From assembly GCA_013824645.1 (NCBI GenBank), contig PNOF01000010.1, positions 1 to 56,337 of the forward strand: a DNA stretch of 56,337 bases, in the 5' to 3' direction. The notes below the pieces were generated by a model. That model worked only from the letters and a program-made list of their open reading frames with translations. It ran no database searches and had not been told where the DNA came from. This DNA comes from Syntrophus sp. (in: bacteria) (GTDB lineage: Bacteria > Desulfobacterota > Syntrophorhabdia > Syntrophorhabdales > Syntrophorhabdaceae). This document shows, piece after piece, positions 18,282 to 28,373 of the stretch. Both the position numbers and the translations under genes were made by a program. How positions within the stretch are numbered: the stretch's first letter is position 1; the number at the start of each line of letters is the position of its first letter.

Positions 18282-18720
18282 TCTGTTGAAAAAATATTTT
18301 CAGAATATCTTCACTTTGCTTGCCTAAAACACCGCCAGAAACTTCAATCTTATGATTAAAAGGCAGTTTATTTACATCAATGACCGAACCAAAGGCCCCT
18401 CGTTTTGAATCAAAGCAGCCGAAAACAAGCCTTTTTATTCTTGATTCTATAATAGCTCCGGCGCACATAATGCATGGTTCTTTGCTTACAAAGAGCGTGC
18501 AATTATTGAGCCTGAAGTTCCCCGATATCTTTGATGCTTCCTCGATGGCAAGCACTTCCGCGTGTGCAGTGGGGTTGTTGATTGTCCGTGTAAGATTGTG
18601 TACTCTTGCCAGGATCTTGTTATCCTGAGAGACAATAACGGCTCCCACAGGGACTTCCTCCGCATCGTAGGCAAACATTGCTTCTTCCAGACACATATTC
18701 ATAAGGTCCTCGTCATGCAT
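18226..18720 (-). CDS. tadA: tRNA-specific adenosine deaminase TadA
   Basis: About 164 residues. It deaminates A34 to inosine in tRNA. The zinc site is visible as TAHAEVLAI (His and catalytic Glu) and EPCIMCAGAI (two Cys). I use the ATG at 18720 (MHDEDLMNMCLEEA), which matches the usual N terminus; the frame is open to a TTG at 18756, and neither has a clear SD. The last ~18 codons and the TAA at 18226-18228 lie inside the tRNA-Ser gene on the same strand, so the natural C terminus (GTEVAITGPTRNRLYA) is encoded by tRNA sequence. Confidence 0.92.
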   Translation of the reverse strand: MHDEDLMNMCLEEAMFAYDAEEVPVGAVIVSQDNKILARVHNLTRTINNPTAHAEVLAIEEASKISGNFRLNNCTLFVSKEPCIMCAGAIIESRIKRLVFGCFDSKRGAFGSVIDVNKLPFNHKIEVSGGVLGKQSEDILKIFFQQRRGTEVAITGPTRNRLYA

Positions 18721-18856
18721 GACCACAAGTATACTGATAAGGAGCTGCGAAATCAACGGAATGATGAATTTATCAATAAAATGTGTCTATTCGCTTAATG
18801 TCCTTTCTATGCAATATGTTACTCCGCCAAATAGAAACCGTCCGCTGTTTCAAAGC

Positions 18857-18886
18857 CCTGGATTCTCGCCTGCGCGGGAATGACGA
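18857..18886. repeat. REP-like dispersed repeat fragment
   Basis: The string GGATTCTCGCCTGCGCGGGA followed by ATGACGA belongs to a family of short dispersed extragenic repeats (its reverse complement begins TCATTCCCGCGCAGGCGAG) seen in many proteobacterial genomes. It lies in the 240-bp noncoding region between tadA and ruvC. I see only this single copy in the window, so the repeat call relies on recognition of the consensus. Confidence 0.55.
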
Positions 18887-18998
18887 CTTAATTTGTGTGT
18901 TAAATTACCGATGTAATAGTTTACAAAGGAGATATAACCCTGTTATTATTACTGCAAGAGTTTAAATTTGTGGATTTAAAGAGAGAGCAGAAGAGCAT

Positions 18999-19487
18999 AT
19001 GATTATACTGGGTATTGACCCTGGACTTGCAAGTACGGGTTTTGGCGCTATTCTTTGTGACGGCAAGGCCCCATCGATCATAAAATGTGGCTACATTAAG
19101 ACATTCACCGATAACACTGTGGCGAGCAGATTGTTCCAGATTCATAATGATATGGAACAACTTATCAATACGATAAAACCGGGCCTTGTTGCCATTGAGA
19201 ATGTATTTTCCCTGGTGCGGTATCCAAAGGCCGGCATATTGCTCGGAGGTGTCCTGGGAGCGCTTTATGTCACCATACAAAGGCATGGCATAGGGATGAC
19301 TGAAATAAGCACGAAGGAAGTAAAAAATGCCCTTGTGGGGTTTGGCAGCGCTAATAAGGACCAGGTCAAGACCGCTGTAAAAAAATTGCTTGGTGTAGAT
19401 GATATAAAGTCATTTCACGCAGCCGACGCGCTTGCTGTGGCGCTCACCGCTTATTACAGAAATAAAATAGGGAGTAAAAAGGCATGA
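18999..19487 (+). CDS. ruvC: Holliday junction resolvase RuvC
   Basis: A 162-residue RNase H-fold endonuclease that cuts Holliday junctions. Catalytic acidic residues are visible: D7 in ILGIDPGLASTG, E67 in LVAIENVF, and H140/D143 in SFHAADALAVAL. The His at 140 replaces the E. coli Asp 138, as in the Thermus enzyme. The ATG follows a purine-rich AGAGAGAGCAGAAGAG. It overlaps ruvA by 4 nt (ATGA). Confidence 0.96.
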   Translation: MIILGIDPGLASTGFGAILCDGKAPSIIKCGYIKTFTDNTVASRLFQIHNDMEQLINTIKPGLVAIENVFSLVRYPKAGILLGGVLGALYVTIQRHGIGMTEISTKEVKNALVGFGSANKDQVKTAVKKLLGVDDIKSFHAADALAVALTAYYRNKIGSKKA

Positions 19488-20098
19488 TATCCTATCTTGA
19501 GGGAAAACTCAAAAATATTTACGAAGAACGGCTCATGCTCCTGGTGGACGGTATTGGTTATGATGTACTAATACCTACCTATGTAATGAATGAGATTAAA
19601 AGGACAAAAAAACTTGAAGAACCCCTTGTTCTCTATATTTCTTTTCACCAGACAGAAAGGCAGCCTAAACCGAATCTTGTTGGTTTTAACAACGAACTCG
19701 ATAAAGAGTTTTTTGAACTCTTTATTTCTGTTGAGGATATTGGCCCCATGGCGGCTGTTAAAGCGCTCACAAAACCCGTTCGGGAGATAGCGCGTTTTAT
19801 TGAAGAAAAGGATATAAAAGCGCTCAGACAATTAAAGGGTATCGGTGAACGGAAAGCAGAGAAAATTGTCGCCACTCTGAAAGGAAAGGTTGCCAAATAT
19901 GCTTTGATACCGGAAGTGATATTACCGGGCGAAGTTATGGAGGATTTCAGAAAAGAGGTCGAGCATGTTATGTTTACACAATTGGGTCATAAAGTGCTTG
20001 AAGCCCGGAAAATGATCGAAGAAGCAATGAAGAGAAATACAAAAATAAGTTCTTCGGAAGAATTGTTTGAAGAAGTCTATAGAGGGCAGAAGAAATGA
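19484..20098 (+). CDS. ruvA: Holliday junction branch migration protein RuvA
   Basis: A 204-residue protein that holds the four-way junction as a tetramer or octamer. Domain I (about 1-62) begins [20 protein letters not shown]; domain II (about 65-145) carries two helix-hairpin-helix motifs ([15 protein letters not shown] and [19 protein letters not shown]); domain III (about 155-204), which contacts RuvB, holds [19 protein letters not shown] overlaps on both sides couple it to ruvC and ruvB. Confidence 0.95.
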   Translation: MISYLEGKLKNIYEERLMLLVDGIGYDVLIPTYVMNEIKRTKKLEEPLVLYISFHQTERQPKPNLVGFNNELDKEFFELFISVEDIGPMAAVKALTKPVREIARFIEEKDIKALRQLKGIGERKAEKIVATLKGKVAKYALIPEVILPGEVMEDFRKEVEHVMFTQLGHKVLEARKMIEEAMKRNTKISSSEELFEEVYRGQKK

Positions 20099-21153
20099 TC
20101 GAAGAAGAAACGGGTGCATCCTCTGAGTTGCAAGAAAAAGAAAGCCTTGCTGATCAAGATATCGCTGTATCACTACGACCCGGTGAAATTACTGAGTATA
20201 TAGGTCAGGACAGGGTTGTGGAGACCATGAATATTGCAATTGAAGCAGCGCTCCAACGTCAGGAACCCCTGGAGCATATCCTCTTCAACGGCCCCCCCGG
20301 TCTTGGGAAAACGACCCTGGCTCATATTGTTGCTCATGAAATGGGAACACGCATTATTACCTCATCGGGGCCGGCCCTGGAAAAGGGCGGCGATTTAATG
20401 GGGCTCCTCACACATCTTGAAAAAGGTGACATCTTTTTCATTGATGAAATCCATCGTATTCCCAAAATAGTCGAGGAATTTCTTTACCCAGCCATGGAGG
20501 ATTTTGCCGTAGATTTTATTTTTGATAAAGGCATGCATGCGCGGACGCATAGATACCGCTTGGAACAATTTACCCTTATTGGCGCTACAACGAGATCAGG
20601 GCTCCTTTCCTCCCCCCTCAGAGAACGTTTCGGTATCGTGAGAGACCTTGATTTTTATAACGAAACTGATCTTGTTCGTATCATCAAACGCTCAGCATCG
20701 ATTTTGGGAATAACAATAGACGAGAAGGGGGCCCATGAAACGGCAACAAGGGCGCGGGGCACACCAAGGGTGGCCAATAGACTGCTGAAACGTGTTCGTG
20801 ATTATGCTCAGGTAAAGGCAAAAGGGCATATTACGAAAGAAGTTGCCATTGATGCCCTTACCCTTGAGGGTATTGATGAATACGGTCTCGGTGAAACCGA
20901 TAGAAAGCTGCTCCAGACGATCATCCTGAACTATAAAGGCGGCCCCGTCGGCATTGAAGCCCTTGCGGCAACACTACAGCTCGAATCCGACGTACTTATC
21001 GAGGTTGTGGAGCCCTATCTCCTGAAAATAGGTTTTATTATCAGGACATCGCAGGGAAGAAGGGCCTCTGAAAAGGCCTTCAGGCATCTCAAAATACCCT
21101 TTAAGGAAAAGCCTGATACCCAGGGACTCTTCGAAGATATGAGAGAGAAGTAG
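20095..21153 (+). CDS. ruvB: Holliday junction branch migration ATPase RuvB
   Basis: A 352-residue AAA+ motor. Walker A is [10 protein letters not shown], Walker B FFIDEIHR, sensor 1 IGATTRSG, the arginine finger lies in SSPLRERFG, sensor 2 in [15 protein letters not shown], and the C-terminal winged helix ends with [16 protein letters not shown]. The N-terminal ~30 residues are Glu-rich and a little longer than in E. coli. It is the last gene of the ruvC-ruvA-ruvB unit. Confidence 0.97.
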   Translation: MIEEETGASSELQEKESLADQDIAVSLRPGEITEYIGQDRVVETMNIAIEAALQRQEPLEHILFNGPPGLGKTTLAHIVAHEMGTRIITSSGPALEKGGDLMGLLTHLEKGDIFFIDEIHRIPKIVEEFLYPAMEDFAVDFIFDKGMHARTHRYRLEQFTLIGATTRSGLLSSPLRERFGIVRDLDFYNETDLVRIIKRSASILGITIDEKGAHETATRARGTPRVANRLLKRVRDYAQVKAKGHITKEVAIDALTLEGIDEYGLGETDRKLLQTIILNYKGGPVGIEALAATLQLESDVLIEVVEPYLLKIGFIIRTSQGRRASEKAFRHLKIPFKEKPDTQGLFEDMREK

Positions 21154-21207
21154 GTGAGATTTGTTTATTCTTCTTGATTTTGAAACCTCAGGTATATTAG
21201 AAGATAG

Positions 21208-22533
<1,326 letters not shown>

Positions 22534-22566
22534 GCTTTATACTGTATCGTTATAAAGCCGGTTTTA
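22534..22566 (+). terminator. Possible terminator hairpin after purA
   Basis: GCTTTATA (22534-22541) pairs perfectly with TATAAAGC (22551-22558) around a 9-nt loop, followed by CGGTTTTAT. The stem is A/T-rich and the T tract short, so this is at best a weak intrinsic terminator. Confidence 0.35.
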
Positions 22567-22748
22567 TAACACCTGTCATAATTCCGACGCATATTAATGG
22601 AACTGTTATTGTACGGCTCTATGTGTTTAGTGCAAGCCAGCCCTTGGCAGTAAAGGGGTCTATTCGTATTTATTATCAGTGGCATAGATGTTGCAAAATA
22701 CTTCTGCAATATGCAGCTTAAACATTATACAATCCGGGCGAGGTGGAG

Positions 22749-23435
22749 ATGGCTTCATATTTAGATCTCCTTCAGCGCGTACCCATACTTCAACAATCCC
22801 TTATTAACCAAAAAAATAAAAGCCTTGTTGTCAATACTGCAAATATTCCCTTTGAACATCTATTGACCGGTTCTCTGAAACAGATAGAAGCAAAGAGCCT
22901 GCCAGCTAAGAATATACTCGAGGTAGATCTTTCGGTGCCCGTCAATGAAGAGGAAAAGTTCAAAAAGAGTCTTCAGTTTGTCCTTGAAAAAGAAGGTACG
23001 AAATTAGTCCGTGAAGATGGTGGAAGAGAGTCATCCAGGTTCGGGATCCTCCAGTCGACAGCGCGAGACCTTGGGTATAAGGGTAATATAAACGATATTA
23101 CGAAAGGTGAGGTTGAAATGATTTATAGAAAGTTCTGGGAAAAATCAGGCGCCGCCTCCCTGCCATTTCCCCTCTCTGTTGTACACTTTGACACTTATAT
23201 CAACAATCCTGCATCAGCCAAAAGAATCCTTGAGAAATCAAAGGGTGATGTTGATGCATATCTGAAACTGAGAGAGCAGAGATATGTAAAGCTTGCAACG
23301 GCGAAGCCTGAAGTATATGGAAAGTATTTGCGGGGATGGAAAAACAGAATACAGAACTTACGCGGTATGGTTGCCGCGTATACAAAGATACATAACTATG
23401 CAGGCAACACTTCTTATCCGATCAAGAATAGTTGA
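22749..23435 (+). CDS. GH108-like peptidoglycan hydrolase
   Basis: About 228 residues. After a ~70-residue N-terminal extension, residues ~75-150 match the glycoside hydrolase family 108 lysozyme style: LQFVLEKEGTKLVREDGG with SSRFGILQSTARDLGY, the EG(G) glutamate being the likely catalyst. The C-terminal part, FDTYINNPASAKRILEKS and YLKLREQRYVKLA ending in YLRGWKNRIQNLR, is the helical peptidoglycan-binding module typical of this family. No signal peptide is visible. I start at the ATG at 22749, five bases after GAGG; an in-frame GTG at 22743 is possible. Phage-endolysin relatives exist, but no phage genes surround it; a role in cell-envelope machinery is speculative. Confidence 0.75.
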   Translation: MASYLDLLQRVPILQQSLINQKNKSLVVNTANIPFEHLLTGSLKQIEAKSLPAKNILEVDLSVPVNEEEKFKKSLQFVLEKEGTKLVREDGGRESSRFGILQSTARDLGYKGNINDITKGEVEMIYRKFWEKSGAASLPFPLSVVHFDTYINNPASAKRILEKSKGDVDAYLKLREQRYVKLATAKPEVYGKYLRGWKNRIQNLRGMVAAYTKIHNYAGNTSYPIKNS

Positions 23436-23542
23436 TATTGATGAGTATTTATCCTTGGTGGGTTTGTTAACACAGTAGCAGTTATCTTCACGGTCGTCAG
23501 ATAGTTCACGTGTTAGATCGCTTTCAATCAAGCAGGGCCACC

Positions 23543-23556
23543 TTCGGATATCCGAA
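23543..23556. repeat. 14-bp perfect palindrome upstream of rpsU
   Basis: TTCGGATATCCGAA is a perfect palindrome 23 bp before the -35 box of the proposed rpsU promoter. The position suits an activator or repressor site, but no known consensus was matched. Confidence 0.35.
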
Positions 23557-23578
23557 CAAGCATCATGGCATAAATGTA

Positions 23579-23608
23579 TTGACTTCAGGCCCTATTCCAG
23601 GTTTTAAT
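23579..23608 (+). promoter_or_regulatory. Promoter of the rpsU-yqeY-mutS2-dnaG-rpoD operon
   Basis: TTGACT (23579-23584), an 18-nt spacer and TTTAAT (23603-23608) give five of six matches in each hexamer. The start of transcription would fall about 50 nt before the rpsU ATG. Confidence 0.5.
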
Positions 23609-23665
23609 AAATAGCTTAACCTTGTAGTTTATTCTTTCATGACAATATGGAGGGAGGGAAAATGA

Positions 23666-23875
23666 ATGCCAGTAGTTATCGTAAGAGATGGAGAGTCCTT
23701 CGAAAGCGCTCTTAAAAGGTTTAAGAAACAGTGCGAGAAAACGGGAATTCTCTCTGAAATAAAGAAGAGAGAGCACTTTGAGAAACCAAGCGTTAAGAGG
23801 AAGAAGAAAATACTTGCTGCGAAAAAGAGGGCTTTGAAGAAACTCAAAAGAACAATGGATAAGGGTCTTTATTAA
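23666..23875 (+). CDS. rpsU: 30S ribosomal protein S21
   Basis: A 69-residue basic protein with the full S21 pattern: [20 protein letters not shown] at the N terminus, then [18 protein letters not shown] and a Lys/Arg-rich tail. The ATG follows GGAGGGAGGGAAAATGA, a strong SD. It heads a cluster that continues with yqeY, mutS2, dnaG and rpoD, as in the classical macromolecular synthesis operon. Confidence 0.97.
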   Translation: MPVVIVRDGESFESALKRFKKQCEKTGILSEIKKREHFEKPSVKRKKKILAAKKRALKKLKRTMDKGLY

Positions 23876-23884
23876 GATAAATAA

Positions 23885-24334
23885 ATGGACTATAAATCCA
23901 AAATCGAAGAGGGTTTAAAAGAGGCTTTAAAAAAAAGAGACGCCACAAGAGTATCCGTAATACGGATGCTCTTGGCGGCGATTAAAAACAAAGAAGTAGA
24001 AAAGATCAGAGTATTAACGAATGAAGAATTTTTCTCTCTCGTCAAAACGTCTATAAACCAACATCTTGATTCCATAGAAAGCTTTAAGAAAGGTCAGCGC
24101 CCTGAGCTTGTTGAAAAAGAAGAAAAAGAGCTGCTTATCCTCAAGGAGTTTTTGCCAACACAATTGACAGAAGAAGAAATGATAAGGGAAATGGAAGAAA
24201 CCATTAAGACCGTTGATGCAAAAAGCCAGAAAGACATGGGGAAGGTAATAAAATCCCTTATGGAAAAATTTCCCGGGAGGGTTGACGGAAAAATGTTAAG
24301 CGGAATGGTGCTCAAGAGACTATCTTCTCAATAG
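23885..24334 (+). CDS. yqeY: GatB/YqeY domain protein
   Basis: A 149-residue, mostly helical protein. KSKIEEGLKEALKKRDATRV, VIRMLLAAIKNKEVEK and the C-terminal DMGKVIKSLMEKFPGRVDGK are the YqeY signature; this domain resembles the tail of the GatB amidotransferase subunit, which contacts tRNA. Its cellular function is not settled. Genes of this family often lie between rpsU and dnaG in bacteria, as here, 9 nt after rpsU. Confidence 0.93.
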   Translation: MDYKSKIEEGLKEALKKRDATRVSVIRMLLAAIKNKEVEKIRVLTNEEFFSLVKTSINQHLDSIESFKKGQRPELVEKEEKELLILKEFLPTQLTEEEMIREMEETIKTVDAKSQKDMGKVIKSLMEKFPGRVDGKMLSGMVLKRLSSQ

Positions 24335-24350
24335 GTAGTCAAAGCCCGGC

Positions 24351-26642
24351 ATGGTTGATAAGACATTATCATACCTTGATTATCTAAAACTCTTAGATAT
24401 CTATTTTCAATTTTCTTCGACCCCATTTATAAGTAATTCGATACACACTATAAAACCACTCCACAGCAAAATAGCAATTAAAGAAAGACAGGACTGCATT
24501 GAGGCTGTTCTGGAAGTGATCAAATGGGACGGCAAGATACCTCTTTCGGATATCCCCGACGTAAGGGATATTTTAAAGAGAATTTTTATAGAAAATGCCC
24601 TTCTTGAAACCCAGGATTTTTTACTTATTGCGACGTTTCTCCGTGCCTGTGATGGTATTATTATTTTCCTGAAAAAGGCTTATAACAAGCAGCCCTTCAT
24701 AAATAAAACGCTGGAAAGTATGAAACAACTGCCCGCACTCTATAAAAAGATTGTGCGGTCAATTAATCCTGAGGGATATATAGAGGATAGTGCTTCCAAT
24801 GAATTGTCGAGGATCAGGACGGAGCTCTTTGCGTTCCGGGAAAGAATGAAAAGGCACCTTGAAAAAATTATGGAAAGAGAGGCGGTAAGGCCTATTCTCC
24901 AGGATGCTTATATCTCTCTTCGGAACAACCGATATGTGATACCACTGAAGCCTAATTTTAATGAGGCTTTGCAGGGCATTGTACATGATTATTCCCATAC
25001 GCTCAAAACTTCTTTTGTGGAGCCCGTAGAATGTGTGGAACCCAATAATTCAATAAATGTTCTTGTCAACGAGGAAAAAGAAGAAGAAAAGAAAATATTG
25101 AAAGAACTTACCGATTTTGTGAGAGGTTTCAGGGAGACCCTTGAGACAAATCTGAAAGCTGTCAGGGAACTCGATTTTTATCATGCCATTGCGCTCTTCA
25201 GCCTCGAATTCCATTGTGTAAGACCTGCTATCGGTGACGATGCTTCTCTGGAGATTAAAGGGGCTATCAACCCCTTTATCGCGCTCTCTAAAAAGAATGA
25301 GACCGTACCCATCGACATTGTCATGGATAAGGATAAACAGGTAATGATTATAAGCGGCCCCAATGCGGGGGGGAAGACAGCAGCATTGAAAACAATGGGA
25401 CTTTTGTCTGTTATGGCAAAGGCCGGGCTCTTTATACCTGCACGGGAAAAACCGGTGATCCCTTTTTTCTCAAATATCTTTGCCCTCATTGGTGATGAAC
25501 AGGACATTTCAATGGATTTGAGCAGTTTTACGGCCCACATGTATGGCATCAAAGATCTCTACAATCATGCAGGCGGTGATGAACTTATCCTTATTGATGA
25601 GATAGGCGGCAGCACCGAGCCGCAAGAGGCTTCTGCGCTGGCCATGGGGGTCATTGATGCTTTGATTGAGAAAGGATGCAAGGTCATTGTCACAACGCAC
25701 CTCAACCTGATTAAGGCCTACGGTTATACGAGACCCTTTGCCATCAACGTTGCCACGTCTTTTGACACCGATACGATGCGGCCCCTCTACAAGCTGGTTT
25801 ACGGAACAGCCGGTTACAGCAATGCCATCAATGTTGCCAAAAATATTGATGTTCCTCCGGTTATCATAGAAAAAAGCTATGCCTATCTTGGTAAACAGGA
25901 ATTTATGCTGAATGATCTTATCACCAGCCTTGAGGAAGAAAAAAAGATGGCTGAGGAAGAAAAAAGGGCGTTGTTGAAACTGAAAGAAGAGACCAGGAAG
26001 AGACTTGCGCTCATAAAGGATAAAAGAGATGAGTATGTGGCAAAAGTAGAGAAGCAATGCGCCGACAGATTGCTGGAACTGGAACTGGAGATTGAAAGTA
26101 TTACGAAAGAAGTTGCAAAAAGGGAAAGAACAGCTATAACAAAGAGTAAGAGACGATTAATTGATTTGCGGGAACGCTATGGAGGCGCAGGCGTCGGGAA
26201 GCAGGAGGACATCCGTATTAATGATTATGTATTAGTTAAATCGCTGGGGAGCAAGGGCCATGTTGTGGATATCGATAAAGCAGACGATACCTATGAGGTA
26301 ATCGTCGGTAATGCACGGATGAAACTGAAACGATTTTTTATAGAAAAGACAACAGCAGAAAAAGGGCCTGCCCGTACCGAGCACGACCAAATCAATGTCG
26401 CGAAAACAGAAGGACCGGAATTAAATGTAATGGGCCTGAGAGCTGAAGAAGCATTAAAGGAACTCGATAGATTTCTCGACAGGTCTATTGTTGATGGTGT
26501 GCCGAAAGTAAGGATTCTCCACGGTATAGGAACGGGAAGGCTCATGCAGGCAATCCGGGAACACCTTACAGGAGCAAAGTATGTTAAGGCAGTGCACATG
26601 GATGAGAAAAATAGCGGTATTACCGTTGTGGAGTTTGCATGA
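24351..26642 (+). CDS. mutS2: Endonuclease MutS2
   Basis: A 763-residue member of the MutS2 branch. Residues ~1-320 are the helical core/clamp region. The ATPase follows: Walker A GPNAGGKTAALK (~335), DEQDISMDLSSFTAHM, and Walker B LILIDEIGGSTEPQE, then TTHLNLIKAYGY. A long coiled coil (about 520-600), a KOW-like region and a C-terminal Smr endonuclease domain (LNVMGLRAEEALKELDRFLD, HGIGTGRLM) complete it. MutS2 proteins act against recombination intermediates or on collided ribosomes rather than in mismatch repair. It overlaps dnaG by 4 nt. Confidence 0.95.
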   Translation: MVDKTLSYLDYLKLLDIYFQFSSTPFISNSIHTIKPLHSKIAIKERQDCIEAVLEVIKWDGKIPLSDIPDVRDILKRIFIENALLETQDFLLIATFLRACDGIIIFLKKAYNKQPFINKTLESMKQLPALYKKIVRSINPEGYIEDSASNELSRIRTELFAFRERMKRHLEKIMEREAVRPILQDAYISLRNNRYVIPLKPNFNEALQGIVHDYSHTLKTSFVEPVECVEPNNSINVLVNEEKEEEKKILKELTDFVRGFRETLETNLKAVRELDFYHAIALFSLEFHCVRPAIGDDASLEIKGAINPFIALSKKNETVPIDIVMDKDKQVMIISGPNAGGKTAALKTMGLLSVMAKAGLFIPAREKPVIPFFSNIFALIGDEQDISMDLSSFTAHMYGIKDLYNHAGGDELILIDEIGGSTEPQEASALAMGVIDALIEKGCKVIVTTHLNLIKAYGYTRPFAINVATSFDTDTMRPLYKLVYGTAGYSNAINVAKNIDVPPVIIEKSYAYLGKQEFMLNDLITSLEEEKKMAEEEKRALLKLKEETRKRLALIKDKRDEYVAKVEKQCADRLLELELEIESITKEVAKRERTAITKSKRRLIDLRERYGGAGVGKQEDIRINDYVLVKSLGSKGHVVDIDKADDTYEVIVGNARMKLKRFFIEKTTAEKGPARTEHDQINVAKTEGPELNVMGLRAEEALKELDRFLDRSIVDGVPKVRILHGIGTGRLMQAIREHLTGAKYVKAVHMDEKNSGITVVEFA

Positions 26643-28354
26643 AAACCACTCTTGACGAACTTCTCCAGAGGGTCAACGTACTTGATGTTATTTCGCAGTA
26701 TGTGAAGCTCAGGAAAGCAGGCAAAGACTATGCCGGTTTATGTCCCTTTCATAAAGAAAAGACCCCTTCCTTTACGGTGAGCGTTGAAAAACAGATGTTT
26801 TATTGCTTTAGCTGCCGGGAAGGCGGTAATGCTGTCAGTTTTCTCATGAAATATGAAAACTTAAGCTTTCAGGAAGCCCAGGAAAATCTTGCCCGGCAAT
26901 ATGGCATGGAGATACAGAGAAAAGATAGCGGAAAGCGGACGGGTTCCTTCGACGCACTGTCAAAACTTGCAGAGTATTATCAAAAAGGCTTGAAGAATTC
27001 AACAATGGCGACGCAGTATTTGGAGAGAAGGGGTATCACGGATGAAGCGATCAATGAATTTCAACTTGGTTATAGCGACAGGACGTCCGGTAACCTGAAG
27101 GGTTTCTTAAAGAATAGCGGCATTCCCAATGATGTTTTTTTAAGCACCGGCATAGTGAGAATGAAAGACGGCGAACTCTATGAGATGTTCCGGGGAAGAA
27201 TTATCATCCCTATCATCGACGTGAACAAGCGGATTATCGGGTTCGGTGGGCGAACGATTGACAAGGACGGTTTCCCCAAATATGTAAACTCTCCTGAATC
27301 AGCAGTGTTTTCAAAGCGCTCGTCGCTCTTCGGAATCGACAAGACGCGTAAGTATATCACTGAAAAAGATGAAGTCTTCATCGTTGAAGGATATTTTGAT
27401 TTTATCGCCCTCTACATGAATGGTTTCAGAAATATTGTCGCCACCCTTGGCACTGCCATAACCGAAGGCCAAATATCGAAATTAAGGAACTATACGGAGA
27501 ATATCACCCTTATGCTCGATGGCGATGAAGCGGGCATTAAAAGCGCCTTGAGGCTTATTGAACTTTTCGGGGAAATGGGCGTCAATGGCAGGATGGTGGT
27601 CCTGCCTGAAGGACATGATCCTGACAGCTATGTTAGAGAAGAAGGGACAAGGGCAGTTGATGACGCTATTGCGAAAAAGAAGTCCATCCTCGATTATTAT
27701 TTTGATTATTTTAGCGCCAAATATGGAGTGAAAACACCGGAAGGCAAGCGGGCCTTTATTGATGATGTTTTGCCCTATGTTCAGAGAATACGAAACGGTA
27801 TAAGAAAGGGCCTCTACATTAAAAGACTTTCCGAACTGACAGGGCTGGAAGAAGGGCGGTTTACGGACTCCATGAATGGGGCTTCAAACACGGAAACTGC
27901 CGGAGGGTCTTGTGGGGTGGAGGAACCGAAGAATATTATAGAGAAAAAAGTGATAAGCGTCTGTATGACCAATCCGTATTTATTGGAACCCTTTAAGGGA
28001 AAGGAGGTGATGGGTTACATAAGGAATGATCATGTCAGGGAAATACTCTCCAGGATGTTGACCTATGTTGAAGAAAAAAAACAGTTTGAGATCCACAGTT
28101 TTGTCCAGATGCTCGACAATGAAGCATTAAGGGATTTTGCACTTGAGGCAGCTTTTAGTTCTGTTGAATTTGCTGATGATGAGCCGGAAAAGGTGCTTTT
28201 TGACTATTTTATACATGTCGAGAAGCAATTCTTCAAGGATGAGTCAAAAAAGATCACCGAAAGGCTTTCTGAGGCGGAGAAACGGGGAGATGAAAGTGAG
28301 GTTATGGAACTCATGGAACAGAAAAGGCAGGTTTTAGCTTATATGAAAAAATAA
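26639..28354 (+). CDS. dnaG: DNA primase DnaG
   Basis: A 571-residue primase. The CHC2 zinc finger is at residues ~40-64 ([24 protein letters not shown]). The catalytic core includes [11 protein letters not shown] and GFGGRTID; the TOPRIM part has [16 protein letters not shown] and LMLDGDEAG, with the metal-binding Glu and Asp residues. The C-terminal ~140 residues should be the DnaB-interaction domain and are poorly conserved. It makes RNA primers at the replication fork. ATGA overlap with mutS2; rpoD follows 19 nt later. Confidence 0.96.
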   Translation: MKTTLDELLQRVNVLDVISQYVKLRKAGKDYAGLCPFHKEKTPSFTVSVEKQMFYCFSCREGGNAVSFLMKYENLSFQEAQENLARQYGMEIQRKDSGKRTGSFDALSKLAEYYQKGLKNSTMATQYLERRGITDEAINEFQLGYSDRTSGNLKGFLKNSGIPNDVFLSTGIVRMKDGELYEMFRGRIIIPIIDVNKRIIGFGGRTIDKDGFPKYVNSPESAVFSKRSSLFGIDKTRKYITEKDEVFIVEGYFDFIALYMNGFRNIVATLGTAITEGQISKLRNYTENITLMLDGDEAGIKSALRLIELFGEMGVNGRMVVLPEGHDPDSYVREEGTRAVDDAIAKKKSILDYYFDYFSAKYGVKTPEGKRAFIDDVLPYVQRIRNGIRKGLYIKRLSELTGLEEGRFTDSMNGASNTETAGGSCGVEEPKNIIEKKVISVCMTNPYLLEPFKGKEVMGYIRNDHVREILSRMLTYVEEKKQFEIHSFVQMLDNEALRDFALEAAFSSVEFADDEPEKVLFDYFIHVEKQFFKDESKKITERLSEAEKRGDESEVMELMEQKRQVLAYMKK

Positions 28355-28373
28355 CTTTTATAGTGAGGTGGCC

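Noticed and set aside
22749-23435. GH108-like lysozyme taken as evidence of a prophage
   Set aside because: No holin, terminase, capsid, tail or integrase genes lie around it; the neighbours are housekeeping genes.
23645-23660. Purine-rich run before rpsU considered as a repeat
   Set aside because: It is simply the strong Shine-Dalgarno region of rpsU.
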